Origin: Nonomuraea endophytica
Lineage (GTDB): Bacteria; Actinomycetota; Actinomycetes; Streptosporangiales; Streptosporangiaceae
Assembly (NCBI RefSeq): GCF_014203235.1
Contig: NZ_JACHIN010000002.1
Location: forward strand, 241,245 to 305,244
Reading direction: 5' to 3'
Length of the DNA: 64,000 bases
The notes below the pieces were generated by a model, which was given only the letters and a program-made list of their open reading frames with translations, did not search any database and had not been told where the DNA came from. This document shows positions 7,862 to 17,506 of this stretch, piece after piece. Position numbers and translations under genes: made by a program. Positions within the stretch are counted from its first letter, which is position 1. Each line of letters opens with the position of its first letter.

Positions 7862-8458
7862 ATGCCCGACCGCCAGCGCGCGGACGCCCAGCGCAACTAC
7901 GCGCGCATCCTCACCGTGGCCGAGCAAGAGGTCGCCACGCACGGCGCCGGCGCCTCCCTGGAACAGATCGCCCGCGTCGCGGGGGTGGGCTCGGCGACCG
8001 TACGGCGCCACTTCCCCACCCGCCGGGCCCTGCTGACGGCCGTCTCCCACCAGCGGATCGAGGCCCTGGCCGAACGCGCCCACGAGCTGGCCGGCAAGGA
8101 CGACAGCCGCGCCGCGCTCCTGGAATGGCTCGGCGACGTCGTCGCCTACTGCGTCGCGGCCCGGGGACTGGCGGCGGCACTGGCCTACGACGAGGCGGGA
8201 CTCGACAACAGTTGCTCGGCGATGCTGGAAGAGGCCGGAAACCCGCTGCTGCGCCGCGCCGCGCGGGACGGCGCGGTGGCGGAGGGCATCACCGTCGCCG
8301 ACCTGATCGCCCTGATCGTCGGCATCGTCCTCGCCACAGAGCACCACCCCGACCCCGTCACCCGCGCGAGCCGGCTTTTCGCGCTGGCCGTGGTGGGTCT
8401 CAGCCCAGAGAACGAATACCCCCAGGGCGGACAAAGAGGCACCAAAGCCGTGCTCTAG
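7862..8458 (+). CDS. TetR/AcrR-family transcriptional regulator
   Basis: A 198-residue protein with an N-terminal TetR helix-turn-helix: ARILTVAEQEVATHGAGASL, then IARVAGVGSATVRRHFPTRR (residues ~38-57). A ligand-binding helical domain follows, with a C-terminal SetR-like end (LIALIVGIVLATEH). ATG at 7862 is preceded by GGAG. It is adjacent to and co-oriented with the ABC exporter genes and divergent from NmrA, so it may control either or both. Confidence 0.92.
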   Translation: MPDRQRADAQRNYARILTVAEQEVATHGAGASLEQIARVAGVGSATVRRHFPTRRALLTAVSHQRIEALAERAHELAGKDDSRAALLEWLGDVVAYCVAARGLAAALAYDEAGLDNSCSAMLEEAGNPLLRRAARDGAVAEGITVADLIALIVGIVLATEHHPDPVTRASRLFALAVVGLSPENEYPQGGQRGTKAVL

Positions 8459-8468
8459 CGTCTTCACC

Positions 8469-9989
8469 ATGAAGGCGGCCCGGTATCTGTGCTGGCTGGC
8501 CTGGGCACAGAAGGGCCGGGTCGCGCTGGGCGCGATGCTGGGAACCCTGTGGATGGTGGGCCTGACGCTCCCGCCGTACCTGCTGTCCAGGGTGATCGAC
8601 GACGGTCTGGCGCCCGGCTGGGTGCTGGCGCTGCTCGGCGCGGGGCTGGTCAACGCCTGGCTGGCGATGTTGCGGCACCGCACGATGACCAAGATCCGGA
8701 TGGACGCCAACTTCCGCACGGTGCGCGCCCTGATCGAGCAGATCAACAACCTGGGCGCCGACCTGCCCAAGCGCACGTCGGCGGGGGACGTGGTGACGAT
8801 CGGCATCGGCGACGTCATCGCCATCGCCGCCTCGCTGACCGTGACCGGCCCCGGTGTGGGCGCGGTGGTCAGCTACGGCGTGGTGGCGGTGCTGTTGCTG
8901 CAGGTCTCCGTGCTGCTGGCCGTGGTGGTGCTGCTGGGCGTGCCGCTGCTGGCGATCGTGCTCGGCCCGCTGCTCGGGCGGCTGATGAAGGTCCAGTACG
9001 GCTACCGCGAGAACCAGGGCAGGCTGACCACCCGCCTGGTGGACCTGATCGAGGGATTGCGGGTCCTCAACGCCTTCGGCGGCAAGGCTGCCTACGCCGA
9101 GCGGTACCGCGCCGACTCGGCGAGCCTGCGCGAGCAGGGTTACCGGGTGGCGTCGCTGACGAGCTGGATCGGCGCGCTGGGCACCGGTTTGCCCGCTCTG
9201 TTCCTGGCCGCCGTCACCTGGCTGGGCGCCCGGCTGGCAGCCGAGGGGACGATCACGGTGGGCGAACTGGTCGGTGTATACGGATATATCGCCATGCTGG
9301 TGGTTCCCGTCTCCTTCTTCATCGAGGGCAGCTTCCAGATCAGCCACGGCCTGGTCGCCGCCCGCCAGGTCACCCGTTTCCTCGCGCTGCGCGCCCCGGA
9401 CCGGCCCCCGCCCGCCGGGCCCGAGGTCGCGCCGGGCAGCCTGGTGGGGCTGGTCAGCGCCCGGCCCGAGGAGAGCGTGGCCATGCTCGAAGGGATGGGC
9501 GGGTTCGACGGCACCTCACTGATCGCCGACCACGACGCCGCCCTGTTCGCGGGCACGCTGCGCGAGGTACTCCAGGGCCGGGGCGAGGCGGACGACGAGG
9601 CCGTCCACCGGGCCGTGCACGTCGCCGCGGCCCAGGACGTGGTCGCGGGGCTGCGCCACGGGCTCGACTCGACGATCGAACCCGGCGGCCGCAACCTGTC
9701 GGGCGGCCAGCGTCAGCGCGTACGCCTGGCCCGGGCGCTGCTGGCCGAACCCGAGGTGCTGCTGGCCGTGGAGCCCACCTCCGCGCTGGACGCCCACACC
9801 GAGTCCCTGCTCGCCGGGCGGCTCCGCAAGGCACGCGCCGGCCGTACCACATTCGTCGCGACCACCTCGCCGCTGCTGCTCGCCCAGGCCGACCAGGTGC
9901 TGTTCATCGAGGACGGGCAGGTCGCCGCCACCGGCACCCACCACGAGCTGATGGACTCCACCCCCGCCTACCGATCGGTGCTCGGATGA
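8469..9989 (+). CDS. ABC exporter half-transporter with degenerate ATP-binding domain
   Basis: A 506-residue fusion of a six-helix type-I exporter membrane domain (residues 1-300) to a nucleotide-binding domain (320-506). The NBD lacks a Walker A loop: the position reads GLVSARPEESVAML instead of GxxGxGK(S/T). The Walker B aspartate is altered (EVLLAVEPTSALD) and the H-loop histidine is missing (FVATTSPLLL). The signature NLSGGQRQRVRLARA is perfect. It therefore cannot bind ATP normally, but can supply the LSGGQ half of its partner's site. Its TGA overlaps the ATG of the partner gene. Together they form a heterodimeric exporter of unknown substrate. Confidence 0.9.
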   Translation: MKAARYLCWLAWAQKGRVALGAMLGTLWMVGLTLPPYLLSRVIDDGLAPGWVLALLGAGLVNAWLAMLRHRTMTKIRMDANFRTVRALIEQINNLGADLPKRTSAGDVVTIGIGDVIAIAASLTVTGPGVGAVVSYGVVAVLLLQVSVLLAVVVLLGVPLLAIVLGPLLGRLMKVQYGYRENQGRLTTRLVDLIEGLRVLNAFGGKAAYAERYRADSASLREQGYRVASLTSWIGALGTGLPALFLAAVTWLGARLAAEGTITVGELVGVYGYIAMLVVPVSFFIEGSFQISHGLVAARQVTRFLALRAPDRPPPAGPEVAPGSLVGLVSARPEESVAMLEGMGGFDGTSLIADHDAALFAGTLREVLQGRGEADDEAVHRAVHVAAAQDVVAGLRHGLDSTIEPGGRNLSGGQRQRVRLARALLAEPEVLLAVEPTSALDAHTESLLAGRLRKARAGRTTFVATTSPLLLAQADQVLFIEDGQVAATGTHHELMDSTPAYRSVLG

Positions 9990-11731
9990 ACCGCGACCTG
10001 CCCGTCGCCGACCGCCGGCAGGTACGCCGGGCCGCCCTGCGCCTGGTCAGGCGTGACATCCCGGGCTTCACCACGACGCTGCTGCTCAACAGCCTCGCGG
10101 CGGCGGCGGCGCTGGTCAGCCCGTGGCTGCTGGGCCGCATCATCGACGCGATCAGCGCCGGGCGCACGGTCGACCTGCTCGCCGCGATCGCCGTGGGCGC
10201 GGCGCTGGCCCAGCTGGTTCTGTCCAGGTACGCCGAGAAGGTCGGCACCCGCTTCAGCGAGCGGGTCCAGGAGCACATCCGCGGCGAACTCCTGGATCGT
10301 GTGCTGGCCCTGCCCGCCGCCACGGTCGAGCACCTCCGCACCGGCGACCTGACCGCCCGGGGAACCACCGACGTGGCCCTGGTCGGCCGCACCCTGCGCG
10401 ACGCCGCCCCCGCGATCCTCGTCTCCTCGTTGCAAGCGCTCTTCCTGATCGTCGCCGTCTTCCTCGTCGACCCGGTCCTCGGCGCCTGCGGCCTGCTCGC
10501 GCTGGCCGGCATCGGGGCCGCCTCCCGCTGGTACCTTCGCCGGGCCCGGCCCGCGTACCTGGAGGAAGGCGCCGCCCGCTCGGAGCTGGCCGAGCACCTG
10601 GCCGCCAACGCGGCGGGAGCCCGTACCATCGAGGCCCTGGGCCTGCGGGACAAGCGCACGCGCGCGGCCGAGCGAGTGATCGAGCGCGGCCGCACCGCCC
10701 AGCTGCGGACCCTCTTCCTGCGCAGCGTGCTCTGGCCGTCGGTGGAGGTCTCCTCGATCCTGCCGCCCGTGCTGGTGCTGCTGCTCGGCGGCGTGCTCCT
10801 GGACCGTGGCCAGGTCACACTGGGCGCGGTCGTCACCTGCGTGCTGTACCTGCGCCAGCTCGGCCAGCCGATCGAGACGATCCTGATCTGGCTGGAGCAG
10901 TTGCAGAGCAGCGGCGCCTCCTTCGCCAGGATCGAGGGCCTCGCGACGCCGGCGCGCGAGGAGGTCGCCGCCGCGCCGCCGCAGGGCGACCGCATCGAGG
11001 CGCGCGCCGTGCACTTCGCCTACGAGGCCGGCGACGACGTGCTGAAGGGCGTCGATCTCGCGGTACGGCCCGGCGAGCGCCTGGCCGTCGTGGGACCCTC
11101 CGGAGCCGGCAAGTCCACCCTCGGCAAGCTGCTGGCCGGCATCGACCGCCCCCGCCTGGGCCTGGTCACCGTCGGCTCGGTGCCGGTCGCCGACCTCTCC
11201 CCCGCCCAGCTCCGCGAGCACGTCGTCCTGGTCACCCAGGAGCAGCACCTGTTCCTCGGCACCGTCCGCGACAACCTGCTGCTGGCCGACCCGGCGGCCG
11301 ACGACGACCGCCTGTACAAGGCGCTCGCGGCGGTCGGCGCCGACTGGGTCGCCTCGCTCGACGACGAGCTGGGGTCCCAGTCGTCCGGTGAAGCCCTCGG
11401 CCCGGACCGGGTCCAGCAGCTCGCCCTGGCCAGGGTCGTCCTGGCCGATCCGCACACGGTCGTCCTCGACGAGGCCACCGCCATGCTCGACCCCCGCACC
11501 GCCAGGCGCGCCGAACGTTCGCTCGCCGCCGTCCTGGAGGGGCGTACCGTCATCGCGATCGCCCACCGCCTGCACACGGCCCGCGACGCCGACCGCGTGG
11601 TGGTCATGGACGACGGCCGGGTGGTGGAGGTCGGCCCCCACGACGAGCTGGTCGCCGCGGGCGGGGTCTACGAGACGCTGTGGAGTTCGTGGTACGGCTC
11701 GCGCGCTCCCGAGGTCAGAACACCATCGTGA
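9986..11731 (+). CDS. ABC exporter half-transporter with intact Walker motifs, lost signature
   Basis: A 581-residue membrane-ATPase fusion. The NBD has a perfect Walker A (VVGPSGAGKSTLGK), Walker B with catalytic Glu (HTVVLDEATAMLD) and H-loop (IAIAHRLHT). The LSGGQ signature is replaced by EALGPDRVQQLALA. Pairing with the upstream half-transporter gives exactly one consensus composite ATP site, made of this Walker A and the partner's LSGGQ. Start ATG overlaps the preceding stop (ATGA), consistent with equal production. Six membrane helices lie in residues ~25-310. It overlaps the convergent RIO kinase gene by 17 bases at the 3' end. Confidence 0.92.
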   Translation: MNRDLPVADRRQVRRAALRLVRRDIPGFTTTLLLNSLAAAAALVSPWLLGRIIDAISAGRTVDLLAAIAVGAALAQLVLSRYAEKVGTRFSERVQEHIRGELLDRVLALPAATVEHLRTGDLTARGTTDVALVGRTLRDAAPAILVSSLQALFLIVAVFLVDPVLGACGLLALAGIGAASRWYLRRARPAYLEEGAARSELAEHLAANAAGARTIEALGLRDKRTRAAERVIERGRTAQLRTLFLRSVLWPSVEVSSILPPVLVLLLGGVLLDRGQVTLGAVVTCVLYLRQLGQPIETILIWLEQLQSSGASFARIEGLATPAREEVAAAPPQGDRIEARAVHFAYEAGDDVLKGVDLAVRPGERLAVVGPSGAGKSTLGKLLAGIDRPRLGLVTVGSVPVADLSPAQLREHVVLVTQEQHLFLGTVRDNLLLADPAADDDRLYKALAAVGADWVASLDDELGSQSSGEALGPDRVQQLALARVVLADPHTVVLDEATAMLDPRTARRAERSLAAVLEGRTVIAIAHRLHTARDADRVVVMDDGRVVEVGPHDELVAAGGVYETLWSSWYGSRAPEVRTPS

Positions 11732-12581
11732 GCAGGTCGGCGAACAGCTCCTGCTCGTCGACCTCAAGCCCGCGGTTCGTGAACCACGCGGCCATGTTGT
11801 GGCAGTCGCGCATCAGGAAGTCCATGCCCCTCGGGTTGCCGACGACGTCGACCACCTGAGGCAGGTCGATCATCACGATCCGCTCGCCCTGCGCCAGAAC
11901 GTTGAACGGCGAGAGGTCGCCGTGCGCGAGCCCCGCGCGGGCCAGTTCGCGCATGCCGTCACGGAGCTGCTCGAAGTAAACGCCAAGCAGCTCCTTCGAC
12001 GGCCGGACCTGGGCGAGCCGGGGCGCGGCGCCGCCCTCGCCGTCGTCGATGAACTCCATCAGCAGCTCGGTGCCCTCCACCTGCACCGGATACGGCACCG
12101 GGACCCCGGCCGTCCACAGCAGGTTGAGGGCATCCCATTCGGCGTACGCCCACTGACCGGCCGCGACACCGCGACCGTGCGTGGTCTTCTTCGCCATCGC
12201 CCGGCTGTCGCGGCTGTTGCGGGTACGGCGGCCCTCGACGTACGCCGCGCTGCGGTTGAAGGTCCGGTGTTCCTCGGTCCGGTACCGCTTCGCGGCCAGC
12301 AGCGAGGACTTCGCCGGGTTGTCGCCAATGGCCTCGACGGCCCGTTCGAGCAGGAAGACGTCGGCTTCCTTGCCGGTCTTGAGAATGCCGAGCTCGGTGT
12401 CGATCGCCGCCTGTTCCGTCACGACCCACGAGGGGCGTGGTTCCGGGCCGCGAGAGCCGCGTTCGACATCCAGCCAGGTGGACCACCGCTGATTCGGGCC
12501 CAGCTTCTCGTCGACCGCGTGGAAGGTGAAGACGAAGGCGTCGGCGTTGGAGTGGTCAGAGAGTTCGTACTCGGAAGACAA
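11715..12581 (-). CDS. RIO1-like serine protein kinase
   Basis: A 288-residue atypical kinase. It has the flexible nucleotide loop GILKTGKEADVFLLERA, the lysine in LLAAKRYRTEE, the catalytic loop LAHGDLSPFNVL (HxDxxxxN) and the metal-binding IDLPQ. Bacterial RIO kinases are widespread in actinobacteria, with poorly known substrates. The TTG start at 12581 is chosen because AGGAG lies nine bases upstream; no ATG or GTG fits. Its 3' end overlaps the ABC gene on the other strand. Confidence 0.85.
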   Translation of the reverse strand: MSSEYELSDHSNADAFVFTFHAVDEKLGPNQRWSTWLDVERGSRGPEPRPSWVVTEQAAIDTELGILKTGKEADVFLLERAVEAIGDNPAKSSLLAAKRYRTEEHRTFNRSAAYVEGRRTRNSRDSRAMAKKTTHGRGVAAGQWAYAEWDALNLLWTAGVPVPYPVQVEGTELLMEFIDDGEGGAAPRLAQVRPSKELLGVYFEQLRDGMRELARAGLAHGDLSPFNVLAQGERIVMIDLPQVVDVVGNPRGMDFLMRDCHNMAAWFTNRGLEVDEQELFADLLTMVF

Positions 12582-12783
12582 CGGGTGTGCTCCTGAACAG
12601 AGAGGTGGGACTGATGCGGACATGCCGCAGCACGGTGATGGCCATCCGTCAGCCCTCCTTAGTCCAGGCAGCGCTCGCCGCCGCTCGATCAACCCAGCCT
12701 GCCCACCCGATCCGAACCCCGCAACGCATTTTCCGGGACCGCGCGGCTCCCCCTGAGGCGCATTGCTATAAGTTGTCGTTCTG

Positions 12784-12791
12784 TATATATA
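12784..12791 (+). promoter_or_regulatory. TATATATA box just upstream of the PadR start
   Basis: An eight-base TATATATA in an otherwise G/C-rich genome, ending six bases before the PadR ATG. No Shine-Dalgarno sequence lies between. This suggests a -10 element with a leaderless or nearly leaderless mRNA; the A/T-rich tract may also be the PadR autoregulatory site. Confidence 0.4.
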
Positions 12792-12797
12792 GATCAC

Positions 12798-13172
12798 ATG
12801 AGTATGCGATCGATGCAGGAGCCAACGTTCCTGATCTTGACCGCCCTGGCCGCCAGACCGCAGCACGGCTACGGCATCATCGCCGATGTCGCGGAGATCT
12901 CCAGCGGGAAGGTTCGGCTACGCGCCGGCACCCTATACGCCGCGCTCGACCGCCTCTCGGGCGAGGGGCTCATCGAGACCGAGCGGGAGGAAATCGTCGA
13001 TGGGCGGGCGCGACGCTATTACCGCCTGACCGCCAACGGCGCCACCCGCCTGTCCGCCGAAGCACAGCGGCTGCGCAACCACGCCGAGACCGCCTTCGCC
13101 CGGCTGAGCATTCCCCCCGGCACGGCCTTCAGCCCGTTCCCCCTCCCACTGTCGCCCCGGGAGGCCTGGTGA
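12798..13172 (+). CDS. PadR-family transcriptional regulator
   Basis: A 124-residue winged-helix protein: EPTFLILTALAARPQHGYGI, then VRLRAGTLYAALDRLSGEGL and the wing GRARRYYRLTANG. The short form lacks the long C-terminal dimer helix of full PadR and matches subfamily 2. Three ATGs cluster at the start (codons 1, 3 and 6); the first is used here. Its stop overlaps the GTG of the next gene, a membrane protein. This pairing is common in actinobacteria, where the PadR represses its own operon. Confidence 0.9.
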   Translation: MSMRSMQEPTFLILTALAARPQHGYGIIADVAEISSGKVRLRAGTLYAALDRLSGEGLIETEREEIVDGRARRYYRLTANGATRLSAEAQRLRNHAETAFARLSIPPGTAFSPFPLPLSPREAW

Positions 13173-14122
13173 CCTCCTTGGAGCAGCGTTACCGCAGTCT
13201 GCTGAGGTGGTATCCACGATGGCACCGCCGGCTCCATGGACAGGAGATGCTCGCGGTTCTTCTCCAAACCGCGGCACCCGGCCAGCGGCGCCCCGGCTTG
13301 TCCGATGCCCTGGATCTCATTCGCGGCGGCCTGCTCGTTCGGGTCAACCACACGGTAGGGGCGCCGTCCGCACCACACTGGCGGCGAGCCGTCAATCTGG
13401 CGGCCCTGCTTGGGCCATTGGCGCTCTTCACTCTGGGAATGGCCGACACGGCGGGCTTCGCCGTCCGGTGGCTGCACGACGCCCGCTCCGGCATGCATTT
13501 CCTGAATTCCCCGGGCCGCCTCGTCATGCAGTTACTCGCGTTCGCGTTGCCGTACCTGCTGATCGGGGTGCTCGCCTGGCGCGGACGGCGGAAGCTCGCG
13601 GCGGGTTGTGCCTGGGCATGGGTGTTCGTGCACGCCTACCTGGTCACGGCTGTCCCACCTGACCTGGACCTGGCTCCCCATCACGTCACTCTGGGTGCCG
13701 GAATGGCCTACCTCGGCGGCCTCGCCAGCATCGAGTCTGCCAACATTATCGTCGCCGTTCTGGTGACCTTCGCCGCCGATCCCAAGGCCGCTTCTCTAAC
13801 GTTCGGCAAGGCGCTGACCTGGATGACCGCCGGATTCGCCACGCTGTTCGCAGGTGAATTCCTGGTGCTCGTCATATCCGGCGTCGGTGGGCCGGTGGCC
13901 TACGTCCTCCTTCTCCTCGCCGTTTCGCTGCCGGTCGCTACGGTGGCCATGAACTCGGCCACCGGGCGCCGGGTGGCGTTCATCTTGCTCTTGCTGCTTG
14001 TGCTGGTCTTCCCTGGCAACCTCGTGCGCCCAGCAATGGCTCTCACCGCAATGGCACTGGCGATCATCACGAGTCTCGCCATACGGGTATGTGCCCAGGA
14101 ACGGAGGCCCGGATCGTCGTAG
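13169..14122 (+). CDS. PadR-associated multi-pass membrane protein of unknown function
   Basis: A 317-residue protein. The N-terminal TSLEQRYRSLLRWYPRWHRR and the following LLQTAAPGQRRPGLSDALDL form a cytoplasmic motif found in proteins encoded next to PadR regulators. After residue ~75 there are about eight hydrophobic segments, for example LLGPLALFTLGMADTAGFAV, LLAFALPYLLIGVLAW and VAFILLLLLVLVFPGNL. GTG at 13169 overlaps the PadR stop (GTGA). No enzymatic motif recognised; a membrane-stress or transport-associated role is only a guess. Confidence 0.75.
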   Translation: MTSLEQRYRSLLRWYPRWHRRLHGQEMLAVLLQTAAPGQRRPGLSDALDLIRGGLLVRVNHTVGAPSAPHWRRAVNLAALLGPLALFTLGMADTAGFAVRWLHDARSGMHFLNSPGRLVMQLLAFALPYLLIGVLAWRGRRKLAAGCAWAWVFVHAYLVTAVPPDLDLAPHHVTLGAGMAYLGGLASIESANIIVAVLVTFAADPKAASLTFGKALTWMTAGFATLFAGEFLVLVISGVGGPVAYVLLLLAVSLPVATVAMNSATGRRVAFILLLLLVLVFPGNLVRPAMALTAMALAIITSLAIRVCAQERRPGSS

Positions 14123-14150
14123 CCATCCGGATGAACGCGATATGGGGCGT

Positions 14151-15685
14151 TCAAGGGGTGCGGCGGAGGGCGGCGGTGAGTCCTGCGATCACGGCCGTGG
14201 TCAGTACCCATCCGGCCGTGATGAATCCCCAGAACCAGTAGAGCGCCGGGGTGGCCGGACGGGGACGGAAGGCTTTCTCCTGCCCGAGGTCCACCAGGGG
14301 CGGCATGAGCACGTCGAGGCTGTAGGCGAGCCGGTGGTACTGCACGGCGGGCGTGCCGGAGACCGGGATGAGCTGCGCGCCCGGGAAGACGAACTGGCCC
14401 AGGACGAGGAAGGCGAGGATCCACAGGGCCGCCAGCCAGGTGCGGTAGCCGTAGCCGACAAGCATGAGCAGGAGCCAGCTCGCGAGCCTGGCCACGGGTT
14501 GAGTACCCGGCTCCGCGCCCAATGCTTGGCGATCATGACGCGTCTGGCGGCTTCCTCGCGGTCCGTCCGGTGGTAGGCGGCGGCGAGCTGGTCGTAGATG
14601 CCGGGGGTGCAGCCCGCCTCATTGGTTCGCAGCCACCGCAGGGCCGCCCGGACAGGGACGTCGTTGTCTTGGCCGTCGAGGAGGGTGTCGTAGACGAAGC
14701 CACGCAGGAGAGCGGTGGGGGGCCAGGTGGCCTCGGAGTAGGTGAAGGTGCCTGTCCGCGCACGGGTGAGGTTGATCTTGCCCGCGGGGAATCGGGCCAG
14801 TTTCACCGTCAGCTGTCCGGTCTGCACCGCACCGAGATCGAGGGCGTTCCTGTTCTCCTCTCCGGTGACAGTTGCCCTCGAGCCGAAGGCGAGATGGCCG
14901 GCGATGCGCGCGGCGTTCAGCCGCACCCGCCCCACGGCCTTGAACTCTTCGCCGCACTGCATGTCCTCTCCGACGATCAGCCCCCACCCGCTGATCGCCC
15001 TGCCGCCCTCGTTCACGAGGACGGCGCCGTTGAGGCCGAGACGCCCACCGATCTCGGCATGCACGAGCCTGATTCCGCCCTCGGCGCGGAAGCCGTTGCC
15101 GCACGCCATCCCTCCGGTGACCCTCAGGTCCTTGGCGTTCAGCGCGAACACGTCGTGAACCGCGGCCGGCGCGACATCGCCCCGGTCCAGGACGGCTCCC
15201 GAGAGGTCGAGGTTGCCGCTGATGTGCGCCCCGGCGAGGAGTACTCCACCGCTGTGCGCGGTGAAGTCGGTGAGCTTGAGATCGCCGGTGAGCCGCAGGC
15301 GTCCGGCGATCAGCTTGGGCACGTGGCAGCCGGGCAGGTGGATCGAGCGCGCCGTGGCCTCGGTGAGGTTGACCGGTTGCGCGAAATGGCAGCGGTCCAG
15401 GAACAACGGGCAGGTGAGCTCGGCCGCCTCCAGATCGAGTAGGCCGGCGATGCGGGCGCCCCGCAGCTTGATCCAGAGCGCTCGTTTCGGACGTCGCCTG
15501 AGCGGCTGCGATCCCGGCAGCGCCTGCCCCGTGAGGAGTGCCGCAAGAACCTGAGCGCGGATGGTCCGCTGCGCTGCCCAGGCGCCTCCCCTCGCCGGAT
15601 CGTCCTGGCCCGGTTTGGACAGATCCAGCAGTGCCTTGGTCGAAGCGCAGTCAACGAGGCGTCGTTCGGGGTGAGTCAGGCGCAT
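14151..15685 (-). pseudogene. Frameshifted pentapeptide-like membrane protein
   Basis: The first ~395 codons from the ATG at 15685 encode a beta-helix-like protein with repeating LxG/LxL units (ARIAGLLDLEAAELTCPLFL, AGAHISGNLDLSGAVL). They end in YHRTDREEAARRVMIAKHWA. Homologues continue directly into a two-helix membrane tail. Here that tail (WLLLMLVGYGYRTWLAALWI ... WVLTTAVIAGLTAALRR) is in the -1 frame, ending at 14151. The switch falls between about 14485 and 14525. A one-base deletion, a sequencing error, or a separate GTG-started tail gene would each explain it. Biochemical role unknown. Confidence 0.7.
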
Positions 15686-15792
15686 CGGTCCTCGCCTCCA
15701 ACCGGTGGGTCGAGACGTGGAGTTATCGGGAGAAGCAGAGCACGTGTTAGCACAGGCCGTCGCGGGCTCCTTCCCGCCGGCGGGGCTGGGCG

Positions 15793-16548
15793 CTAGACGG
15801 GGATGGCGTCGCTCTTTGGGCCCAGGAAGTAGCCGCCGCTGACGTCGAGGACGTGGCCGGTGATCCAGCGGGAATCCTCGCGGGCGAGCAACGCGACCGC
15901 GTCGGCGATGTCGGCGGGCTGGCCGATGCGCCCCTGGGCGGTGAAGGCGGCGACGAGCTCGGCGGCTTCGGGGGCGTGTGGGATCCAGGCGTTCATGTCG
16001 GTCTCGGTGACGCCCGGTGAGACGGTGTTGATGGTGATTCCGCGCTCGCCCAGCTGCGGCGCGAGGCTGAATCCGAGCGTGTCGAGCGCTCCCTTGGTCA
16101 TCGCGTAGACGATGTCGGGCAGCGCGATCCGCACGACCGCGGAGGAGATGTTGATGATCCGGCCGCCGTCGTTGAGCAGCGGCAGCGCGTGTTCGATGAT
16201 GAAGTACGGCGCGCGCACGTTGACGGCGAACACCCGGTCGAAGTCGGCCACGTCCACCTGGCCGAACCGGCCGCCGAGGATGGCGGCGTTGTTGACCAGA
16301 ATGTCGAGCCGGGTCTCGCCGAGTCCGTCGAACAACGCGTCCACGCCGTCCTCGAAGGCGGCCTGGACCGTGCGGGCCTGACCTCCCGCTCGCTCGATCC
16401 CGGCCACGACCTCCTTGGCCAGTGCCTCGTTCCCGGCATAGTGCACGATCACCTGGGCGCCGTCGGCGGCGAGCCGTTCGGCGATGGCGCGGCCGATGCC
16501 GCGTGAGGCTCCGGTGACCAGCGCCGTCTTGCCCGACAAATCCGTCAT
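15793..16548 (-). CDS. Short-chain dehydrogenase/reductase (classical SDR)
   Basis: A 251-residue SDR. Cofactor motif ALVTGASRGIGRAIAERL (TGxxxGxG), structural NNAAIL, catalytic Ser in IINISSAVV, and YxxxK in YAMTKGALDTL are all present; PGVTETDMN and ITGHVLDVSGGYF complete the fold. Probably NADP-dependent. It is divergent from the LysR regulator 91 bases away, which suggests control by it. Substrate unknown. Confidence 0.92.
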   Translation of the reverse strand: MTDLSGKTALVTGASRGIGRAIAERLAADGAQVIVHYAGNEALAKEVVAGIERAGGQARTVQAAFEDGVDALFDGLGETRLDILVNNAAILGGRFGQVDVADFDRVFAVNVRAPYFIIEHALPLLNDGGRIINISSAVVRIALPDIVYAMTKGALDTLGFSLAPQLGERGITINTVSPGVTETDMNAWIPHAPEAAELVAAFTAQGRIGQPADIADAVALLAREDSRWITGHVLDVSGGYFLGPKSDAIPV

Positions 16549-16626
16549 CTCAGATACTCCTCAGCTCGGTGGTGGATGACGTTCATCGTCGGACGTACGG
16601 CGCAGCAGCGTCCAAGACCGACTGTT

Positions 16627-16641
16627 ATAGCTTTTTGCTAT
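16627..16641. promoter_or_regulatory. LysR-type box overlapping the regulator start
   Basis: ATAGC-TTTTT-GCTAT is an inverted repeat of the T-N11-A type, whose right arm overlaps the ATG of the LysR gene. The regulator has no Shine-Dalgarno here, so binding could block both RNA polymerase and translation initiation. Inferred autoregulatory site, shared with the divergent SDR. Confidence 0.5.
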
Positions 16642-17506
16642 GGACACCCATATTCGGGATCTTCGCTACTTCGTCGCGGTCGCCGAGGAGCTGTCCTTCA
16701 CCCGGGCGGCCGACGAGCGGCTGTACATCTCCCAGCCGTCGCTGAGCAGGCAGATCCGGCAGCTGGAGAGCTCGTTACGCACCCGGCTCTTCGACCGCGA
16801 CCGGCGTACCGTCGCACTCACCCCCGCAGGAGCCGAGCTGCTCCCCCGCGCCCGGCAGATCATCGAGCAGTGGGAGCAGGCCGAGCGGGCCGTCGCCGAC
16901 GTCAGCCGCGGCTCGCTGACCGTCGGCTTCCAGACGAGGATCGCGCGTGGGATCATCGCCGCGGCCGCCGAGCGGCTACCCGGCCACAACCTGCGCTTCC
17001 GGCAGATCTCCTGGGGCGACCCGTCGGTCGGGCTGGCCGGGCGCCAGGTGGACGTGGCCATCGCCTGGCTGCCCGTTCCGTCCGGGATCACGTGGGAGGT
17101 GGTCAGCACCGAGGACCGCTGGGTGGCCCTGCCCTCGCGGCACCGGCTGGCGGGGCGGGCCGCGGTGACGCTCGCCGAACTGGCCGACGAACCGTTCGTC
17201 GCGCTGCCCGCCTCGGCCGGGCCCATGCGCGCGTTCTGGCTGGCCGCCGCCGAACGCGACCGGCCCCCGGTGGTGGCGGTCGAGGTGGAGACCGCCGAGG
17301 AGGCGATCGAGGCCGTCGCCGCCGGACACGCGGTCGTGCTCGTCTCCGCGGTCAACGCCGAGCTCTACCGGCACGACGACGTGGTCTGCGTGCCGGTCAC
17401 CGGGCTGGAGCCGGCCCGGCTGGCGGTCGCCTGGCGGACCGACGACCACCGCCCGGCCATCCGCGCCATCGCCCGTACGCTCATGACCTGCCTGTGCCCG
17501 ACCTGA
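16640..17506 (+). CDS. LysR-family transcriptional regulator
   Basis: A 288-residue LTTR. The N-terminal helix-turn-helix reads [19 protein letters not shown] and [17 protein letters not shown]. The effector domain begins near residue 92 ([14 protein letters not shown]). It is divergent from the SDR gene. At the 3' end it overlaps the convergent MarR-nitroreductase gene by 26 bases. Confidence 0.92.
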   Translation: MDTHIRDLRYFVAVAEELSFTRAADERLYISQPSLSRQIRQLESSLRTRLFDRDRRTVALTPAGAELLPRARQIIEQWEQAERAVADVSRGSLTVGFQTRIARGIIAAAAERLPGHNLRFRQISWGDPSVGLAGRQVDVAIAWLPVPSGITWEVVSTEDRWVALPSRHRLAGRAAVTLAELADEPFVALPASAGPMRAFWLAAAERDRPPVVAVEVETAEEAIEAVAAGHAVVLVSAVNAELYRHDDVVCVPVTGLEPARLAVAWRTDDHRPAIRAIARTLMTCLCPT

